A stretch of 64,000 nucleotides of DNA from Paenibacillus camelliae (GCF_023715345.1 NZ_JAMBNY010000021.1:1-64000), one strand, 5' to 3'. Shown: positions 13,031-22,685, counted from the stretch's first letter. Translations and numbers: made by a program. Notes: a model not told the origin generated them from the letters alone.

Positions 13031-14209
13031 TTACGCCTGGCTTTCTCGCATAATGGTACGCCAAAGATCTTGAAGCTGCTGCAGCTTAATCAACATATCA
13101 TTAGATAGCTGCTCACAAGCGTCCAATTGCTGCATATCGCCATTCCTTAATTGCACCAGCAGCGCTTCAGCCTCGGCATAAGCGTGATCTATCGTGATGC
13201 TGTAATTAGCCTTGTCAAGCGAAACGGCATGCATGGTATTGCTTGGAAGCAAAGCATCATCCGCTTCGACGGCACCAATATAATTACCTTCCAGCTGCAA
13301 ATGTGTATTCTGCGTAATTGGTGTAGCGGCAGCTGTGGCCGTTGCTTCGCCATACTGTGCTCCGCTGCTTTCCGCATGTTCTTTTGTAGTGGAAGCAGAA
13401 GCTTCCTGCTCAGCCTCAAGCGCTGCAACTTGCGCAGCTTTACGTTCCGCTGCTAGCCTTGCTTCCTCCTGTTGCTGCTTTTCACGAGCAAGTTTTTCTT
13501 TCCGATTTTGCTCGAATACGGACCAAGTCTCAATTAAACCGCTGCCGGTTTTTAATAAAAGCTTTTGCTTCGTACCATCAGAGATTGATTTATCCTTGAA
13601 TAGCTTCGCAATTTTTTTAACATCACTTACTGGCAGCTCATCACGTGCAGCAGTTAACGCTAACGAATCACGAAACTCTATAGGTAGATCCTTAAGAGGC
13701 ATAAGCTGATCCTCAGTCAAGCAATCCTTACGAATTTGTGTGCCACTGACAATTAGCTTTTTTACTGCGCTGCCGAATTTGAGTAGCTCTAATTTGTTTT
13801 TTATGTAGCTTTCTGGTTTACCTAGCTTGCTTGATAGCAGCTTAATTGAGCTGCGAAAGCCGTCTTCATTCATAAGCTTATGAAATGCTTCTGCTTCTTC
13901 AATTGGTGAGAAATCCTCACGAGTAAGGTTTTCGGCAATTTGTTCAAAGTATATGTCCATCTCATCGGTAGCATCCGATACGATACAAGGAATGGACTCA
14001 AGTCCGATCATTTGAGAAGCCTTGTAGCGCCGATTGCCATAAATAATTTTATACCGACCATCCCCGGTGTCTCTAACTTTAATGGGCGATAGCAAACCGA
14101 TTTCTTTAATACTGTTAGCAAGCTCTTCTAATGCGTCCTGACTAAATTGATACCGCGGCTGATCCTTATCCTCGTCGATAAGAGACAGCTTAATTAACGT
14201 AATGTCCAT
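13031..14209 (-). CDS. ParB/RepB/Spo0J-like protein, unpaired with ParA
   Basis: A 392-residue protein. Residues 1-95 are a ParB N-terminal domain with DQPR (16-19) and GNRRYKA (58-64, box II, usually GERRxRA), then ENLTREDFSPIEEAEAF (93-109) and a helix-turn-helix region to about 150. Residues about 235-330 are low-complexity, rich in Ala, Glu and Gln (KLAREKQQQEEARLAAERKA), probably a coiled coil. The box II Glu to Asn change touches the CTP-binding pocket. ParB proteins bind parS DNA and slide as CTP-dependent clamps; Noc and plasmid RepB are related. There is no parA, gidB or replication gene nearby, so this is a second, stand-alone member rather than chromosomal spo0J. AAGGGAG precedes ATG 14209. 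Confidence 0.82.
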   Translation of the reverse strand: MDITLIKLSLIDEDKDQPRYQFSQDALEELANSIKEIGLLSPIKVRDTGDGRYKIIYGNRRYKASQMIGLESIPCIVSDATDEMDIYFEQIAENLTREDFSPIEEAEAFHKLMNEDGFRSSIKLLSSKLGKPESYIKNKLELLKFGSAVKKLIVSGTQIRKDCLTEDQLMPLKDLPIEFRDSLALTAARDELPVSDVKKIAKLFKDKSISDGTKQKLLLKTGSGLIETWSVFEQNRKEKLAREKQQQEEARLAAERKAAQVAALEAEQEASASTTKEHAESSGAQYGEATATAAATPITQNTHLQLEGNYIGAVEADDALLPSNTMHAVSLDKANYSITIDHAYAEAEALLVQLRNGDMQQLDACEQLSNDMLIKLQQLQDLWRTIMRESQA

Positions 14210-14347
14210 TCCAGGGCTCCCTTCTCCACTTATCTACTCTCTATTGTACCATGCCTATTCCATATTAGCCGAGCGTTAACTACTTGCACGGAGCATCATA
14301 TTCTGATAGCTTGTAGAGAGTAATAGAACAAGTGGAGGCATACGATC

Positions 14348-14848
14348 ATGGCATTGGAGATAGAGCGGAAATATTTATTAACGATTCCTTATCAGCAGCT
14401 CATTGAGCAGGGGATCATTACAGTTAAGTCGGAGCAAAGAATTGAACAAACGTATATTGCAATGGACAAGGATCAAGAGCTGCGGGTTCGCCGCATTCTA
14501 GATTTGTCGTCTAATGATTATGAATATACTCATACCTTCAAAAACGGTGTGGGCTTAGCACGAGAAGAAGTCGAATACAATATTACGAAGGTTATTTACG
14601 ACCAGGTCGTTGAAGCATTTGGCTTTGTGCCTTTAACGAAAAACAGAATTACCGCAATGTTCGGTGAGTTGCTCGTCGAAATTGATGTGTATGATCAGGT
14701 TGATTTTGTTGTCGTAGAAGTAGAATTCGGCTCAATGGAGGAAGCAGACTCCTTCGTACCGCCTAGCTGGTTTGGAGAGGAAATAAGCTTTAATAAGAAA
14801 TACAGCAACAAAGCGGTATGGAAGCAGCTGCAGACTGAGAAACAATAG
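14348..14848 (+). CDS. CYTH domain protein
   Basis: A 166-residue CYTH (CyaB/thiamine triphosphatase) tunnel-fold protein. The diagnostic ExExK appears as EIERK at residues 4-8; further charged strands ELRVRRI, YTHTFKNG and VEVEFGS line the tunnel. Characterised members hydrolyse inorganic or nucleoside triphosphates or act as class IV adenylate cyclases; the substrate here is unknown. GTGGAGG is 8-9 nt before ATG 14348. A Gfo/Idh/MocA oxidoreductase starts 20 bp downstream, likely in the same transcript. Confidence 0.88.
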   Translation: MALEIERKYLLTIPYQQLIEQGIITVKSEQRIEQTYIAMDKDQELRVRRILDLSSNDYEYTHTFKNGVGLAREEVEYNITKVIYDQVVEAFGFVPLTKNRITAMFGELLVEIDVYDQVDFVVVEVEFGSMEEADSFVPPSWFGEEISFNKKYSNKAVWKQLQTEKQ

Positions 14849-14868
14849 ATGTAAGAGGTGAGATATCC

Positions 14869-15858
14869 ATGGTATCGTTTGGAATGATTGGAACGAACTT
14901 TATTAGTGATCGATTTATTGCCGCGGGCTCTATGCTTAATAATTTTGAGGTTACCGCTATTTGCTCTCGTTCGATGGAGACTGCAAATTCATTTGCGGAC
15001 AAGCATAACATACCTCATCGCTTTACACAGGCAGAAGAAATGCTTGATAGTGGGCTAGTGAATGCACTGTACATTGCATCACCGACCAATTTGCATGCTC
15101 ATTATGCGAAGCTTGCATTAGAGAGAGGCATTCACGTGCTTTGCGAAAAGCCAGTGACGTCGAATAGTCGAGAGCTGAGCGAGCTAATAAAGCTTGCACG
15201 CTCAAAGGGTATACTATTTATGGAGGCAATGAAATCAACGACCCTACCTGCCTTTAGACAAGCGGTGGAGCACTTGGAGGAAATCGGAACAGTACGTCGG
15301 TATTTTGCAAGCTTCTGTCAATACTCGTCGCGCTATGATGCTTACAAGCAAGGGACGGTGCTGAACGCATTTAAGCCGGAGTTTTCCAATGGTGCACTTA
15401 TGGATATTGGGGTTTATTGCATCTATCCTGCTGTTGTGCTGTTTGGTAAGCCAAAAAAGATTGTCGCATCAGCCTACATGCTAGAATCAGGTGTTGATGG
15501 ACAAGGCAGCATCATCTTATCGTATGATGGCTTTGATGCAGTTATCCAGTATTCTAAAATTAGCAGCTCGTACTTGCCGTTTGAGATTCAAGGTGAAGCG
15601 GGAGCACTTGTGCTTAACCGAGTAAGTGACCCAGATGAAATAACATTGAAGCTTCGCTCTGGAGAAACACGTGATTTATCTCAGCCTACAGTTGAACATG
15701 ATATGTATTACGAGGTTGAACATTTTATATCACTCATTGAGCAGCAGAAGACAGAATCTCCGATTAACTCATTCGAGAACTCATCAATTACGATGGAAAT
15801 TATGGATGAGGTACGTAAGCAAATTGGTCTTGTATATCCAGCAGATCTAGAGAAATAG
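14869..15858 (+). CDS. Gfo/Idh/MocA family oxidoreductase
   Basis: A 329-residue NAD(P)-dependent dehydrogenase. The N-terminal Rossmann domain begins FGMIGTNFISDRF, with CSRS after strand 2 and the family signature CEKP at about 90-95; the C-terminal alpha/beta domain (from about 120) includes DIGVYCIYPAV, which holds the catalytic-site region. Such enzymes oxidise or reduce sugars and related compounds; the substrate cannot be told. AAGAGGTGAG precedes the ATG, 20 bp after the CYTH gene. Confidence 0.87.
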   Translation: MVSFGMIGTNFISDRFIAAGSMLNNFEVTAICSRSMETANSFADKHNIPHRFTQAEEMLDSGLVNALYIASPTNLHAHYAKLALERGIHVLCEKPVTSNSRELSELIKLARSKGILFMEAMKSTTLPAFRQAVEHLEEIGTVRRYFASFCQYSSRYDAYKQGTVLNAFKPEFSNGALMDIGVYCIYPAVVLFGKPKKIVASAYMLESGVDGQGSIILSYDGFDAVIQYSKISSSYLPFEIQGEAGALVLNRVSDPDEITLKLRSGETRDLSQPTVEHDMYYEVEHFISLIEQQKTESPINSFENSSITMEIMDEVRKQIGLVYPADLEK

Positions 15859-15893
15859 TCATTTCCTTCATGTTTAAATAACGTAATAATAGT

Positions 15894-15959
15894 AAGAGGA
15901 TGCTCTATGCAAAGCGGTCTATTGATCCGCGACATAGAGCATCCTCTTGTTCGTTTTTT
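15894..15959 (+). terminator. Rho-independent terminator, branched stem
   Basis: AAGAGGATGCTCTATG pairs perfectly with CATAGAGCATCCTCTT; the loop contains a further GCGG/CCGC pair. T6 follows at 15954. It separates the oxidoreductase gene from the convergent aldo/keto reductase gene. Confidence 0.9.
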
Positions 15960-15975
15960 ACGGTCTAACTAGTCT

Positions 15976-16941
15976 TTAGATACGGTATATGGCAAAAGGC
16001 TCGCCATGCTTAAACTCTGAGCTTATAGCATCAAGTTCCTTAAGCACCTCTGCATTAAGCTTTAGATCGAGTGCCTTCATATTTTCCTCAAGCTGAGCAG
16101 GCTTAGTAGCGCCGACAATAACACTGCTTACAACTGGCTGGTGAAGCAGCCAAGCAATGGAAAGAACATTGGCCGTCGTGTTAAGCTCTTGGGCCAGTCG
16201 ATGAACCTGCTTGCTAAGCGTTAACGTTTTTTCTTGCAGAAAACGGTTGAAGTTCGGATCTGTTTCTGCTCTCGAGCCTTCTGGTACTCCTTGTGCATAT
16301 TTGCCGGTTAGAATGCCTCCTGCCAGCGGGAAATATGGAATAATACCTATTCCTTGATCTAAGCATAGTGGAATCAGTTCGCGCTCTGGTGTTCGATCTG
16401 CGAGTGAGTAGCTTGTCTGATGCGAGATATAGGAGCTTATACCGAGCTCTTTACTTATACTAAGTGCCTTCATCAGCTCCCATGCATAGTAGTTGGAGCA
16501 GCCGATATACCTTACCTTCCCAGCTTGAATAAAGTGCTCTAAGCATCGTAGTGTTTCCTCCAAGGGGGTGTCAGGATCGAAGGTATGTATTTGGAACAAG
16601 TCAACATAGTCGGTTTGCAGTCGTTTCAAGCTAGCATCAAGCTGCTGAGTAAGATGTCTGCGTGAAGAGCCACGGTCATATACGCCGCTACCAGTAGGCA
16701 AGCCAGCCTTCGTCGTCAGCACAACCTGCTCGCGTCTACCCTTTAGTGCCTCGCCAATTATAGTCTCTGAATGAGTACCAGCATAAATATTGGCAGTATC
16801 AATAAAGGTAACGCCGCGCTCCAGTGCGGCATCGATAATAGAAATAGAGGCTTCCCGGTCAGCTCGTTTACCGAATGCATTGGTGCCAAGTCCGATTGCT
16901 GATAGCTTTAAGCCACTTTTGCCTAAATGGTGATATTGCAT
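15976..16941 (-). CDS. Aldo/keto reductase
   Basis: A 321-residue (beta/alpha)8-barrel reductase using NADPH. The catalytic tetrad is visible as Asp and Tyr in DTANIYAG, Lys in TTKAG and His in QIHTFDPDTP; SNYYAWEL and the C-terminal SSVIVGATKPAQLEEN complete the cofactor site. Short-chain or sugar aldehydes are usual substrates. I start at ATG 16941 because AGGAGG lies 9 nt upstream; the open frame continues much further upstream without support and would overlap the lipoate ligase promoter. Divergent from lplJ. Confidence 0.9.
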   Translation of the reverse strand: MQYHHLGKSGLKLSAIGLGTNAFGKRADREASISIIDAALERGVTFIDTANIYAGTHSETIIGEALKGRREQVVLTTKAGLPTGSGVYDRGSSRRHLTQQLDASLKRLQTDYVDLFQIHTFDPDTPLEETLRCLEHFIQAGKVRYIGCSNYYAWELMKALSISKELGISSYISHQTSYSLADRTPERELIPLCLDQGIGIIPYFPLAGGILTGKYAQGVPEGSRAETDPNFNRFLQEKTLTLSKQVHRLAQELNTTANVLSIAWLLHQPVVSSVIVGATKPAQLEENMKALDLKLNAEVLKELDAISSEFKHGEPFAIYRI

Positions 16942-17015
16942 GTGTATCATCCTCCTCTGTCGCGTGTGTGCATAATTATTACTACCTACTCTATTATGAC
17001 ATTCCGGGATCGAAG

Positions 17016-17045
17016 TTGAAAAGCTCGTTTCAAAAAGGTTATAAT
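17016..17045 (+). promoter_or_regulatory. SigA promoter of lplJ
   Basis: TTGAAA (17016-17021), 18-nt spacer, TATAAT (17040-17045), 29 bp before the start codon. Confidence 0.65.
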
Positions 17046-17074
17046 TTCTTAATTGAACGATAGGAGGGTAACAC

Positions 17075-18064
17075 ATGTTATTTGTAAGCAACGAACAGAA
17101 TCATGACCCAGCGGTTAACCTAGCCTTAGAGGAATACATATTTAGACAGCTTCCAGAAAACAATTATTTATTATTTTATATCAATGAGCCTTCCATCATA
17201 ATTGGCAAAAATCAAAACACGGTAGAGGAAATTAATGCAGAGTATGTGAAGGAGAACGGTATTCATATCGTCCGAAGAATGAGCGGTGGTGGAGCAGTCT
17301 ATCACGATCTTGGCAATCTAAACTTTAGCTTTATTATGAAAGATGATGGCTCTTCCTTCCATAACTTTAAGAAGTTTACGGAGCCTGTTGTCGCTGCACT
17401 GAAGCAATTAGGTGTAGATGCAGAGCTTAGCGGCCGTAATGATATACAGGTTGGAGAGCGCAAAATTTCCGGTAATGCACAATTCCATTCACGCGGCAAA
17501 ATTATTAGCCACGGCACACTTCTATTTCAGTCTGAGATGGATAAGGTTGCGAGTGCATTAAAAGTTAACGCGGAAAAATACGTATCCAAATCAACGAAGT
17601 CGGTTCGCAGCCGTGTAGCAAATATTAGTGAATTTTTAACGGAACCAATGACGATTGAACAGTTTAGATTGACTATTCTTCATTCTATCTTTGCAGGCAG
17701 CGAGCAGATCCCTACATATGAGCTGTCAGAGGAAGACTGGAAGAAGGTGCACCAGCTAGCCGATGAACGTTACCGCAGCTGGGAATGGAACTATGGTCGT
17801 TCACCGGAGTTTAATATGCAGCAGCGTAAGCGGATAGAAGGCGCAGGAACGTTCGATGTTCGATTAAATGTACAGGATGGCATCATTAAGGATGCTGCAA
17901 TATTCGGGGACTTCTTTGGTCGTGGTGATCGTAATGAGGTCGCAGAAAAGCTTGTCGGCGTCCGTTATACAGAAGAGGCGCTTCGTGAAGTTTCTCAAGG
18001 AATTGACCTTACCTATTATTTCGGACCCATTACATTAGAGGATTGGATGAATCTATTATTTTAA
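17075..18064 (+). CDS. lplJ: Lipoate--protein ligase
   Basis: A 329-residue ligase that activates lipoate with ATP and attaches it to lipoyl domains of 2-oxoacid dehydrogenases and GcvH. The N-terminal catalytic domain has INEPSIIIGKNQN, RRMSGGGAVYHDLGNLN (lipoyl-AMP binding) and KISGNAQFHSRGKIISHGTLLF with the catalytic Lys region; the C-terminal accessory domain starts at about 245 (WNYGRSPEFNMQQRKR). Length and motifs match Bacillus LplJ. GATAGGAGGGTAA is a strong ribosome binding site and a SigA promoter lies just upstream. Confidence 0.93.
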   Translation: MLFVSNEQNHDPAVNLALEEYIFRQLPENNYLLFYINEPSIIIGKNQNTVEEINAEYVKENGIHIVRRMSGGGAVYHDLGNLNFSFIMKDDGSSFHNFKKFTEPVVAALKQLGVDAELSGRNDIQVGERKISGNAQFHSRGKIISHGTLLFQSEMDKVASALKVNAEKYVSKSTKSVRSRVANISEFLTEPMTIEQFRLTILHSIFAGSEQIPTYELSEEDWKKVHQLADERYRSWEWNYGRSPEFNMQQRKRIEGAGTFDVRLNVQDGIIKDAAIFGDFFGRGDRNEVAEKLVGVRYTEEALREVSQGIDLTYYFGPITLEDWMNLLF

Positions 18065-18103
18065 TAAGCAATATAATCTGTATCTAACCTATGGCTAATC
18101 AAT

Positions 18104-18143
18104 GAGAGCTGACCGGTGTAATCACTGGATCAGCTCCTTTTTT
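18104..18143 (+). terminator. Rho-independent terminator of lplJ
   Basis: GAGAGCTGACCGGTG pairs with CACTGGATCAGCTC (small bulge), followed by CTTTTTT. Confidence 0.85.
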
Positions 18144-18245
18144 ATGTAAAAAATAAATATTTCGAGCGTTTACAACACATTTATACAAAATTTAACACAC
18201 CATGCTATAATGACTACTATATATAGGACTTTAGGAGGAATGAGC

Positions 18246-19964
18246 TTGCTTAGAAGCCTGCAATCACGTTTAATTTTGATTTTATCCATTATTTTATTAG
18301 CTAGTGGAATTGGAATAAGCTATTACACGTATTCCACCTCTCAACGTGTTGTTATTGAATCAATTGGAAAGCAGGCACAGACCATTGCGAATGCAGCTGC
18401 TGAGTTAGTGGATTCAGTGCGTTATGAAGAGCTTAAAGAAGTCATGCAAATGAACGACTACTACAAAGAATTGCAGCAGCAGCTTTACCAGCTAAAGCAG
18501 AGCAATGGTCTAAAATATTTATATACGATGAGCCTTGCCGAGGATGGAAGCATATATTATGTTGTAGATGGCAGCGCTTTAGATCATAGTAGTGAAGACT
18601 TTTCTGCGCTAGGTGAGGTAGAGCAAGAGCTTGATGAGCTGGTGCAGCTTGCCTTCTCCAGTAAGCAACCACAATTAGGTGTTCTCGATTATGTTGAAGC
18701 GTACGGCGCAACCATATCGGCCTATACTCCAATTCTTAATGACGCAGGAGAGATGGTAGGTGTGATCGGAGCTGATTTTGATGCTACAGATATTTATGAG
18801 CATCTTGCTTCTAATCGTATAACGACGTTTGTTATTATTGCAGCGACATTAGTTCTGTCGATTATTCTTGTTTATGCCCTAACTAGATGGATGCTTGGTC
18901 CATTAAGAGCATTGCTTAAATCGATGAAGCTAGTACAGTCGGGAGACTTAACTGTACAGCTCTCAGACAACGGCAGTGATGAAATTGCGGCGTTGAGTAG
19001 AGCTTTTGCAGCTTTAACGTCCGAGCTTAGATCAACCTTAGTGAGATTGTCCGCTAGTCAAACGGTAATTAAACAGTCGATAACAACACTCTCTAGTAAT
19101 GTTGTATCAGCAGACCGCTTAGGAGAGCAGCTATCACAGCATATCGAGCTGGCAGATAAACAGTTCAGTATACAGCATCAAGCTCAAGGCGAGACGACAC
19201 AAGCGATGCGAGAGACTGCTTCCGGCATGACACATGTTACCGAGACAGCTGAGCGAATGCTGTTAGCAGCAAGTCATGCAACAGCATTATCTGTTTCCGG
19301 TAATGAGTCTATGGCTGAGCTTCAAGAGCAAATGGCAGAAATTCAGCAGTCCTCTAAAAAAGTGATGGAGGATTTATTAGCACTGCAAAATCTATCACAG
19401 GACATACAGGATATCGTTAATCTTATAAAGCAAATTGCAGCACAGACGAGTATGCTTGCACTGAATGCATCGATAGAAGCTGCACGCGCGGGTGAACAAG
19501 GAAGAGGCTTTAGTGTGGTTGCCCAGGAGGTACGGAAGCTAGCGGATCAATCCGATCAGGCAGCTACGCAGGTAGAGCAATTAATTGAGCACATGCTCTC
19601 TCTTTCAACAGGAGCGAACGAAGCATCGAGATTAAGTATTGAAGAAGTTGATACCGGAGTAACGGCTGTTTCGGCTGCAGGTGAGATCTTTAATCGGATT
19701 GGCAATGAGATAAACTCGGTTCAGCAGCAGGCAAGCCAGCTTTCAGCTACTTCACTTCAGATCAACACAAGCATCCACCAGCTTGATAAGCTTACTGAGG
19801 ACGCTGCTCAGCTTTCTGATGAAGCGATGCATGCAACGAAAGAGGTTAAGAAAAACATTATGGTGCAGTACGATTCTGTACAACAAATGAAAGAAATGGC
19901 TGAACTGCTTAGTGAGCAGTCAGCTGAGCTCGAAGGTCTACTGTCTCGCTTTAAGTTAAGCTAG
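18246..19964 (+). CDS. Methyl-accepting chemotaxis protein
   Basis: A 572-residue transmembrane receptor. It has a helix near residues 5-27, an extracytoplasmic sensor of Cache type (about 30-185, with YLYTMSLAEDGSIYYVVDG), a second helix (about 192-214, FVIIAATLVLSIILVYALT), a HAMP domain, and the coiled signalling domain whose conserved tip reads AAQTSMLALNASIEAARAGE. It signals to CheA/CheW; the ligand is unknown. TTG 18246 is preferred: AGGAGG ends 7 nt before it, while the in-frame ATG at 18240 is only 1 nt from that site. An extended -10 (TGCTATAAT) lies at 18203-18211. No che genes are near, typical of dispersed receptors. Confidence 0.9.
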   Translation: MLRSLQSRLILILSIILLASGIGISYYTYSTSQRVVIESIGKQAQTIANAAAELVDSVRYEELKEVMQMNDYYKELQQQLYQLKQSNGLKYLYTMSLAEDGSIYYVVDGSALDHSSEDFSALGEVEQELDELVQLAFSSKQPQLGVLDYVEAYGATISAYTPILNDAGEMVGVIGADFDATDIYEHLASNRITTFVIIAATLVLSIILVYALTRWMLGPLRALLKSMKLVQSGDLTVQLSDNGSDEIAALSRAFAALTSELRSTLVRLSASQTVIKQSITTLSSNVVSADRLGEQLSQHIELADKQFSIQHQAQGETTQAMRETASGMTHVTETAERMLLAASHATALSVSGNESMAELQEQMAEIQQSSKKVMEDLLALQNLSQDIQDIVNLIKQIAAQTSMLALNASIEAARAGEQGRGFSVVAQEVRKLADQSDQAATQVEQLIEHMLSLSTGANEASRLSIEEVDTGVTAVSAAGEIFNRIGNEINSVQQQASQLSATSLQINTSIHQLDKLTEDAAQLSDEAMHATKEVKKNIMVQYDSVQQMKEMAELLSEQSAELEGLLSRFKLS

Positions 19965-20089
19965 GCTTGATTACGATACAGCTAGGACTAAAAGATGTGT
20001 TCTTTTCCTTGCGATGCTATAATAGAGAGGGTATTTACTGATCATACTAACAGCGAAAGTATTGATCTGATTCAAAAGGAGATGTACAT

Positions 20090-21325
20090 ATGTCAACAAA
20101 TTGGAAAGCACAGCTGCAAAAATATGCAAAGCTAATTGTGCAGGTAGGAGTTAATGTTCAAAAGGGACAGCCAGTGTTTTTAACAGGGGCTGTAGATCAG
20201 GCAGAGCTTGTTCGTTTAATTGCCGAGGAGGCGTATGCAGCGGGGGCAAGCAATGTTCATGTTGATTGGATTGATGATAAATTATCTCGACTTAAATATA
20301 CGAATGCAGCAGAAGAAGTATTTAGTTATTTTCCAGACTGGGAAGCAGAAAAACGTAATGAGTTCGTTAATAATAACGGAGCGTTTATTTCTCTTGTATC
20401 GTCAAGCCCTGATCTACTGAAAGGCATCGACTCTAACCGTATCTCGGCATTCCAGAAGGCTTCTGGTACGAAGCTAGTAGATTTCAGACGTGCTATTCAG
20501 TCGGATAAGGTAAGCTGGACGGTTGTTGCAGCAGCAGGAGCGGACTGGGCTGAAAAGGTATTTCCTGAAGCTTCGGAGGATGAAGCAGTGGCCAAGCTAT
20601 GGGACGCCATCTATAAAGCTGTTCGTCTAGATGCTGAAGATCCAATCGAAGCTTGGAAGCAGCATAACATTACGCTTCATGAGAAAGCAGTTGCGCTTAA
20701 TAATTACCGCTTTAAGAAGCTTCATTATCGTGCGCCGGGAACGGATTTGTTCATCGAGCTTGATGATAAGCATGTTTGGGTATCGGCAGGTAGTGAAAAT
20801 GAGCAAGGCCATATCTTCATGGCAAATATGCCGACTGAGGAAGTATTTACCGTTCCATATCGTGATGGAACGAATGGCTATGTTTCTAGTACGAAGCCGC
20901 TTAGCTACGGTGGTAATGTCATTGATGAATTTAAGATCACATTCGAAAATGGTCGTATTGTAAAATACGAGGCGAAGCAAGGTGAAGAATTTTTAGCAAA
21001 GCTAGTAGAAATCGATGAAGGCTCTCACTACTTAGGCGAGGTTGCGCTTGTGCCGCATCGTTCACCAATCTCACAATCAGGAGTTCTGTTCTTCAACACA
21101 TTGTTTGATGAAAATGCTTCTAACCATCTTGCGATTGGCAGCGGATATGCCTTTAACATCGAAGGTGGTAAAACGATGAGCCCTGAGGAGCTTGCTGCTC
21201 ATGGCGTAAACGAAAGTATTACGCACAATGACTTTATGATCGGTTCAGCCGAGATGGACATTGATGGAATTCAAGCGGACGGCACGGTTGTTCCTGTATT
21301 CCGTAATGGCGAGTGGGCGTTTTAA
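20090..21325 (+). CDS. ampS: Aminopeptidase, M29 family
   Basis: A 411-residue metal-dependent aminopeptidase that trims N-terminal residues from peptides in the cytoplasm. Family signatures seen are NVQKGQPVFLTGAVDQAELV (nucleotide-like N-terminal domain), HVDWIDDKL, then the metal-site segments ANMPTEEVFTVPYRDGTNG, LGEVALVPHRSPISQSG, NTLFDENASNHLAIGSGY and ESITHNDFMIG, with the Glu and His/Asp ligands of M29. Length is typical. AAAGGAGATG precedes the ATG. Confidence 0.92.
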   Translation: MSTNWKAQLQKYAKLIVQVGVNVQKGQPVFLTGAVDQAELVRLIAEEAYAAGASNVHVDWIDDKLSRLKYTNAAEEVFSYFPDWEAEKRNEFVNNNGAFISLVSSSPDLLKGIDSNRISAFQKASGTKLVDFRRAIQSDKVSWTVVAAAGADWAEKVFPEASEDEAVAKLWDAIYKAVRLDAEDPIEAWKQHNITLHEKAVALNNYRFKKLHYRAPGTDLFIELDDKHVWVSAGSENEQGHIFMANMPTEEVFTVPYRDGTNGYVSSTKPLSYGGNVIDEFKITFENGRIVKYEAKQGEEFLAKLVEIDEGSHYLGEVALVPHRSPISQSGVLFFNTLFDENASNHLAIGSGYAFNIEGGKTMSPEELAAHGVNESITHNDFMIGSAEMDIDGIQADGTVVPVFRNGEWAF

Positions 21326-21361
21326 GTCAATGAAATAACAAAGATAATCGCTAACTTTGGG

Positions 21362-21392
21362 GGACGATATGACAACTGTCATATCGTCTTCC
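21362..21392 (+). terminator. Terminator-like hairpin after ampS
   Basis: GGACGATATGAC pairs with GTCATATCGTC, 3-4 nt loop, then TTCCTT, a weak T tract. Confidence 0.6.
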
Positions 21393-21498
21393 TTACGTTT
21401 ATGACTTATAAATTTAGGGCTGTTTAGGATAAAATAAAGATATTACTTCGTTGTAGCAACTTCGCTTTGCTGCTGCGAACGTTAAGGAGAGAACCTTT

Positions 21499-22518
21499 AT
21501 GAACGATCCTAGGCAGACACAACTTCGAAAAGAAATGAAAAAGTATGAAAAAACGACGTTAGCACTAAGCATTCGTCAATTATGTAATACATTAATACCG
21601 CTTGTTGGACTTTGGGTGGCAGCATACTACAGTTTATCCATCTCTTACTGGTTAACCTTACCTTTAGCACTTGCTGCAGGTATGTTTGTTGTCCGGACTT
21701 TTATTATTTTCCACGACTGCTGTCACGGGTCATTCTTTACTAATAAGAAAGCGAACGATATCGTTGGCATCATTACAGGAACAATTACACATGTACCTTA
21801 TTTACAATGGAAAAATGAGCATTCGATTCATCACGCTACGAGCAGCAATCTTGATAAGCGAGGCGTTGGTGATCTTTGGATTATGACAGTACAGGAATAT
21901 GCGGAAGCTTCAAGCTTCGGAAAGCTTTGCTACCGTTTATATCGAAATCCATTTGTCATGTTTGTGTTAGGACCATTCGCTGTATTCTTAGTGCAGTATC
22001 GTTTTAATCGTAAAGGTGCTCGCCGTAAGGAACGCCTGAATACGTATCTAATGAATGTTCTCATTGTTGCAATGTATGCGATTCTTATCCTGCTTGTAGG
22101 CTGGGAAGCTGTGCTTTTGATCCAGTTGCCATCCTTCTATATAGCAGGTGCGCTTGGCATATGGCTGTTCTATGTACAGCATCAATTCGAGGAATCTTAC
22201 TTTGAGCATGATGAGCAGTGGAGCTATGTTCATGCAGCAGTAGAAGGCAGCTCGTACTACCGCCTTCCTAAGCCACTACAATGGTTAACGGGCAATATCG
22301 GCTTTCACCATGTGCATCATCTAAGCCCTAAGGTGCCTAACTATTACTTGGAACAGGCTCATGTTGAAACCCCGCCGTTGCATAAGGCAACAACGATTGG
22401 TATAAAAGAAAGCTTCTTGTCCCTAAAGGTTGCACTTTGGGATGAACAAACAAAGCGTTTTGTTAGCTTTAAGGAAGCGAAGAAACATGCAATAAAGAAG
22501 CAACGAATCCCAGCTTAA
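21499..22518 (+). CDS. des: Membrane fatty acid (acyl-lipid) desaturase
   Basis: A 339-residue integral membrane di-iron desaturase with three His boxes: HDCCH (72-76), HSIHH (108-112) and HHVHH (270-274). Hydrophobic stretches at about 30-70 and 185-228 give the usual four membrane helices. It would introduce a double bond into phospholipid acyl chains to keep the membrane fluid in the cold. The next two genes encode a DesK-like kinase and a DesR-like regulator, the arrangement known from Bacillus subtilis des-desK-desR, so this is probably the regulated target. The position of the double bond (delta-5 or other) cannot be read. TTAAGGAGAG precedes ATG. Confidence 0.9.
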   Translation: MNDPRQTQLRKEMKKYEKTTLALSIRQLCNTLIPLVGLWVAAYYSLSISYWLTLPLALAAGMFVVRTFIIFHDCCHGSFFTNKKANDIVGIITGTITHVPYLQWKNEHSIHHATSSNLDKRGVGDLWIMTVQEYAEASSFGKLCYRLYRNPFVMFVLGPFAVFLVQYRFNRKGARRKERLNTYLMNVLIVAMYAILILLVGWEAVLLIQLPSFYIAGALGIWLFYVQHQFEESYFEHDEQWSYVHAAVEGSSYYRLPKPLQWLTGNIGFHHVHHLSPKVPNYYLEQAHVETPPLHKATTIGIKESFLSLKVALWDEQTKRFVSFKEAKKHAIKKQRIPA

Positions 22519-22539
22519 AAAGCATGACGTAACGTTAGA

Positions 22540-22577
22540 ATGCCCTGATACCGCTAGGCGGCATCAGGGCATTTTAG
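22540..22577 (+). terminator. Terminator between des and desK
   Basis: AATGCCCTGAT pairs with ATCAGGGCATTTT around a short GC-containing loop. It separates the desaturase from the kinase gene. Confidence 0.85.
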
Positions 22578-22685
22578 AATACGATGGTCGTGTGAAAGCT
22601 GGCTATCTAAAAGAATAGATAAGTCAAATGTTCAAGGACTTATGGTACACTTAAATAAAACGATTCACATGCAAGGAGCGTTGCA

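Noticed and set aside
13335..13709. 124-residue plus-strand Ser/Ala/Cys-rich frame inside the ParB-like gene
   Set aside because: Shadow of the Ala/Glu-rich coding region; no start site and antisense to a clear gene.
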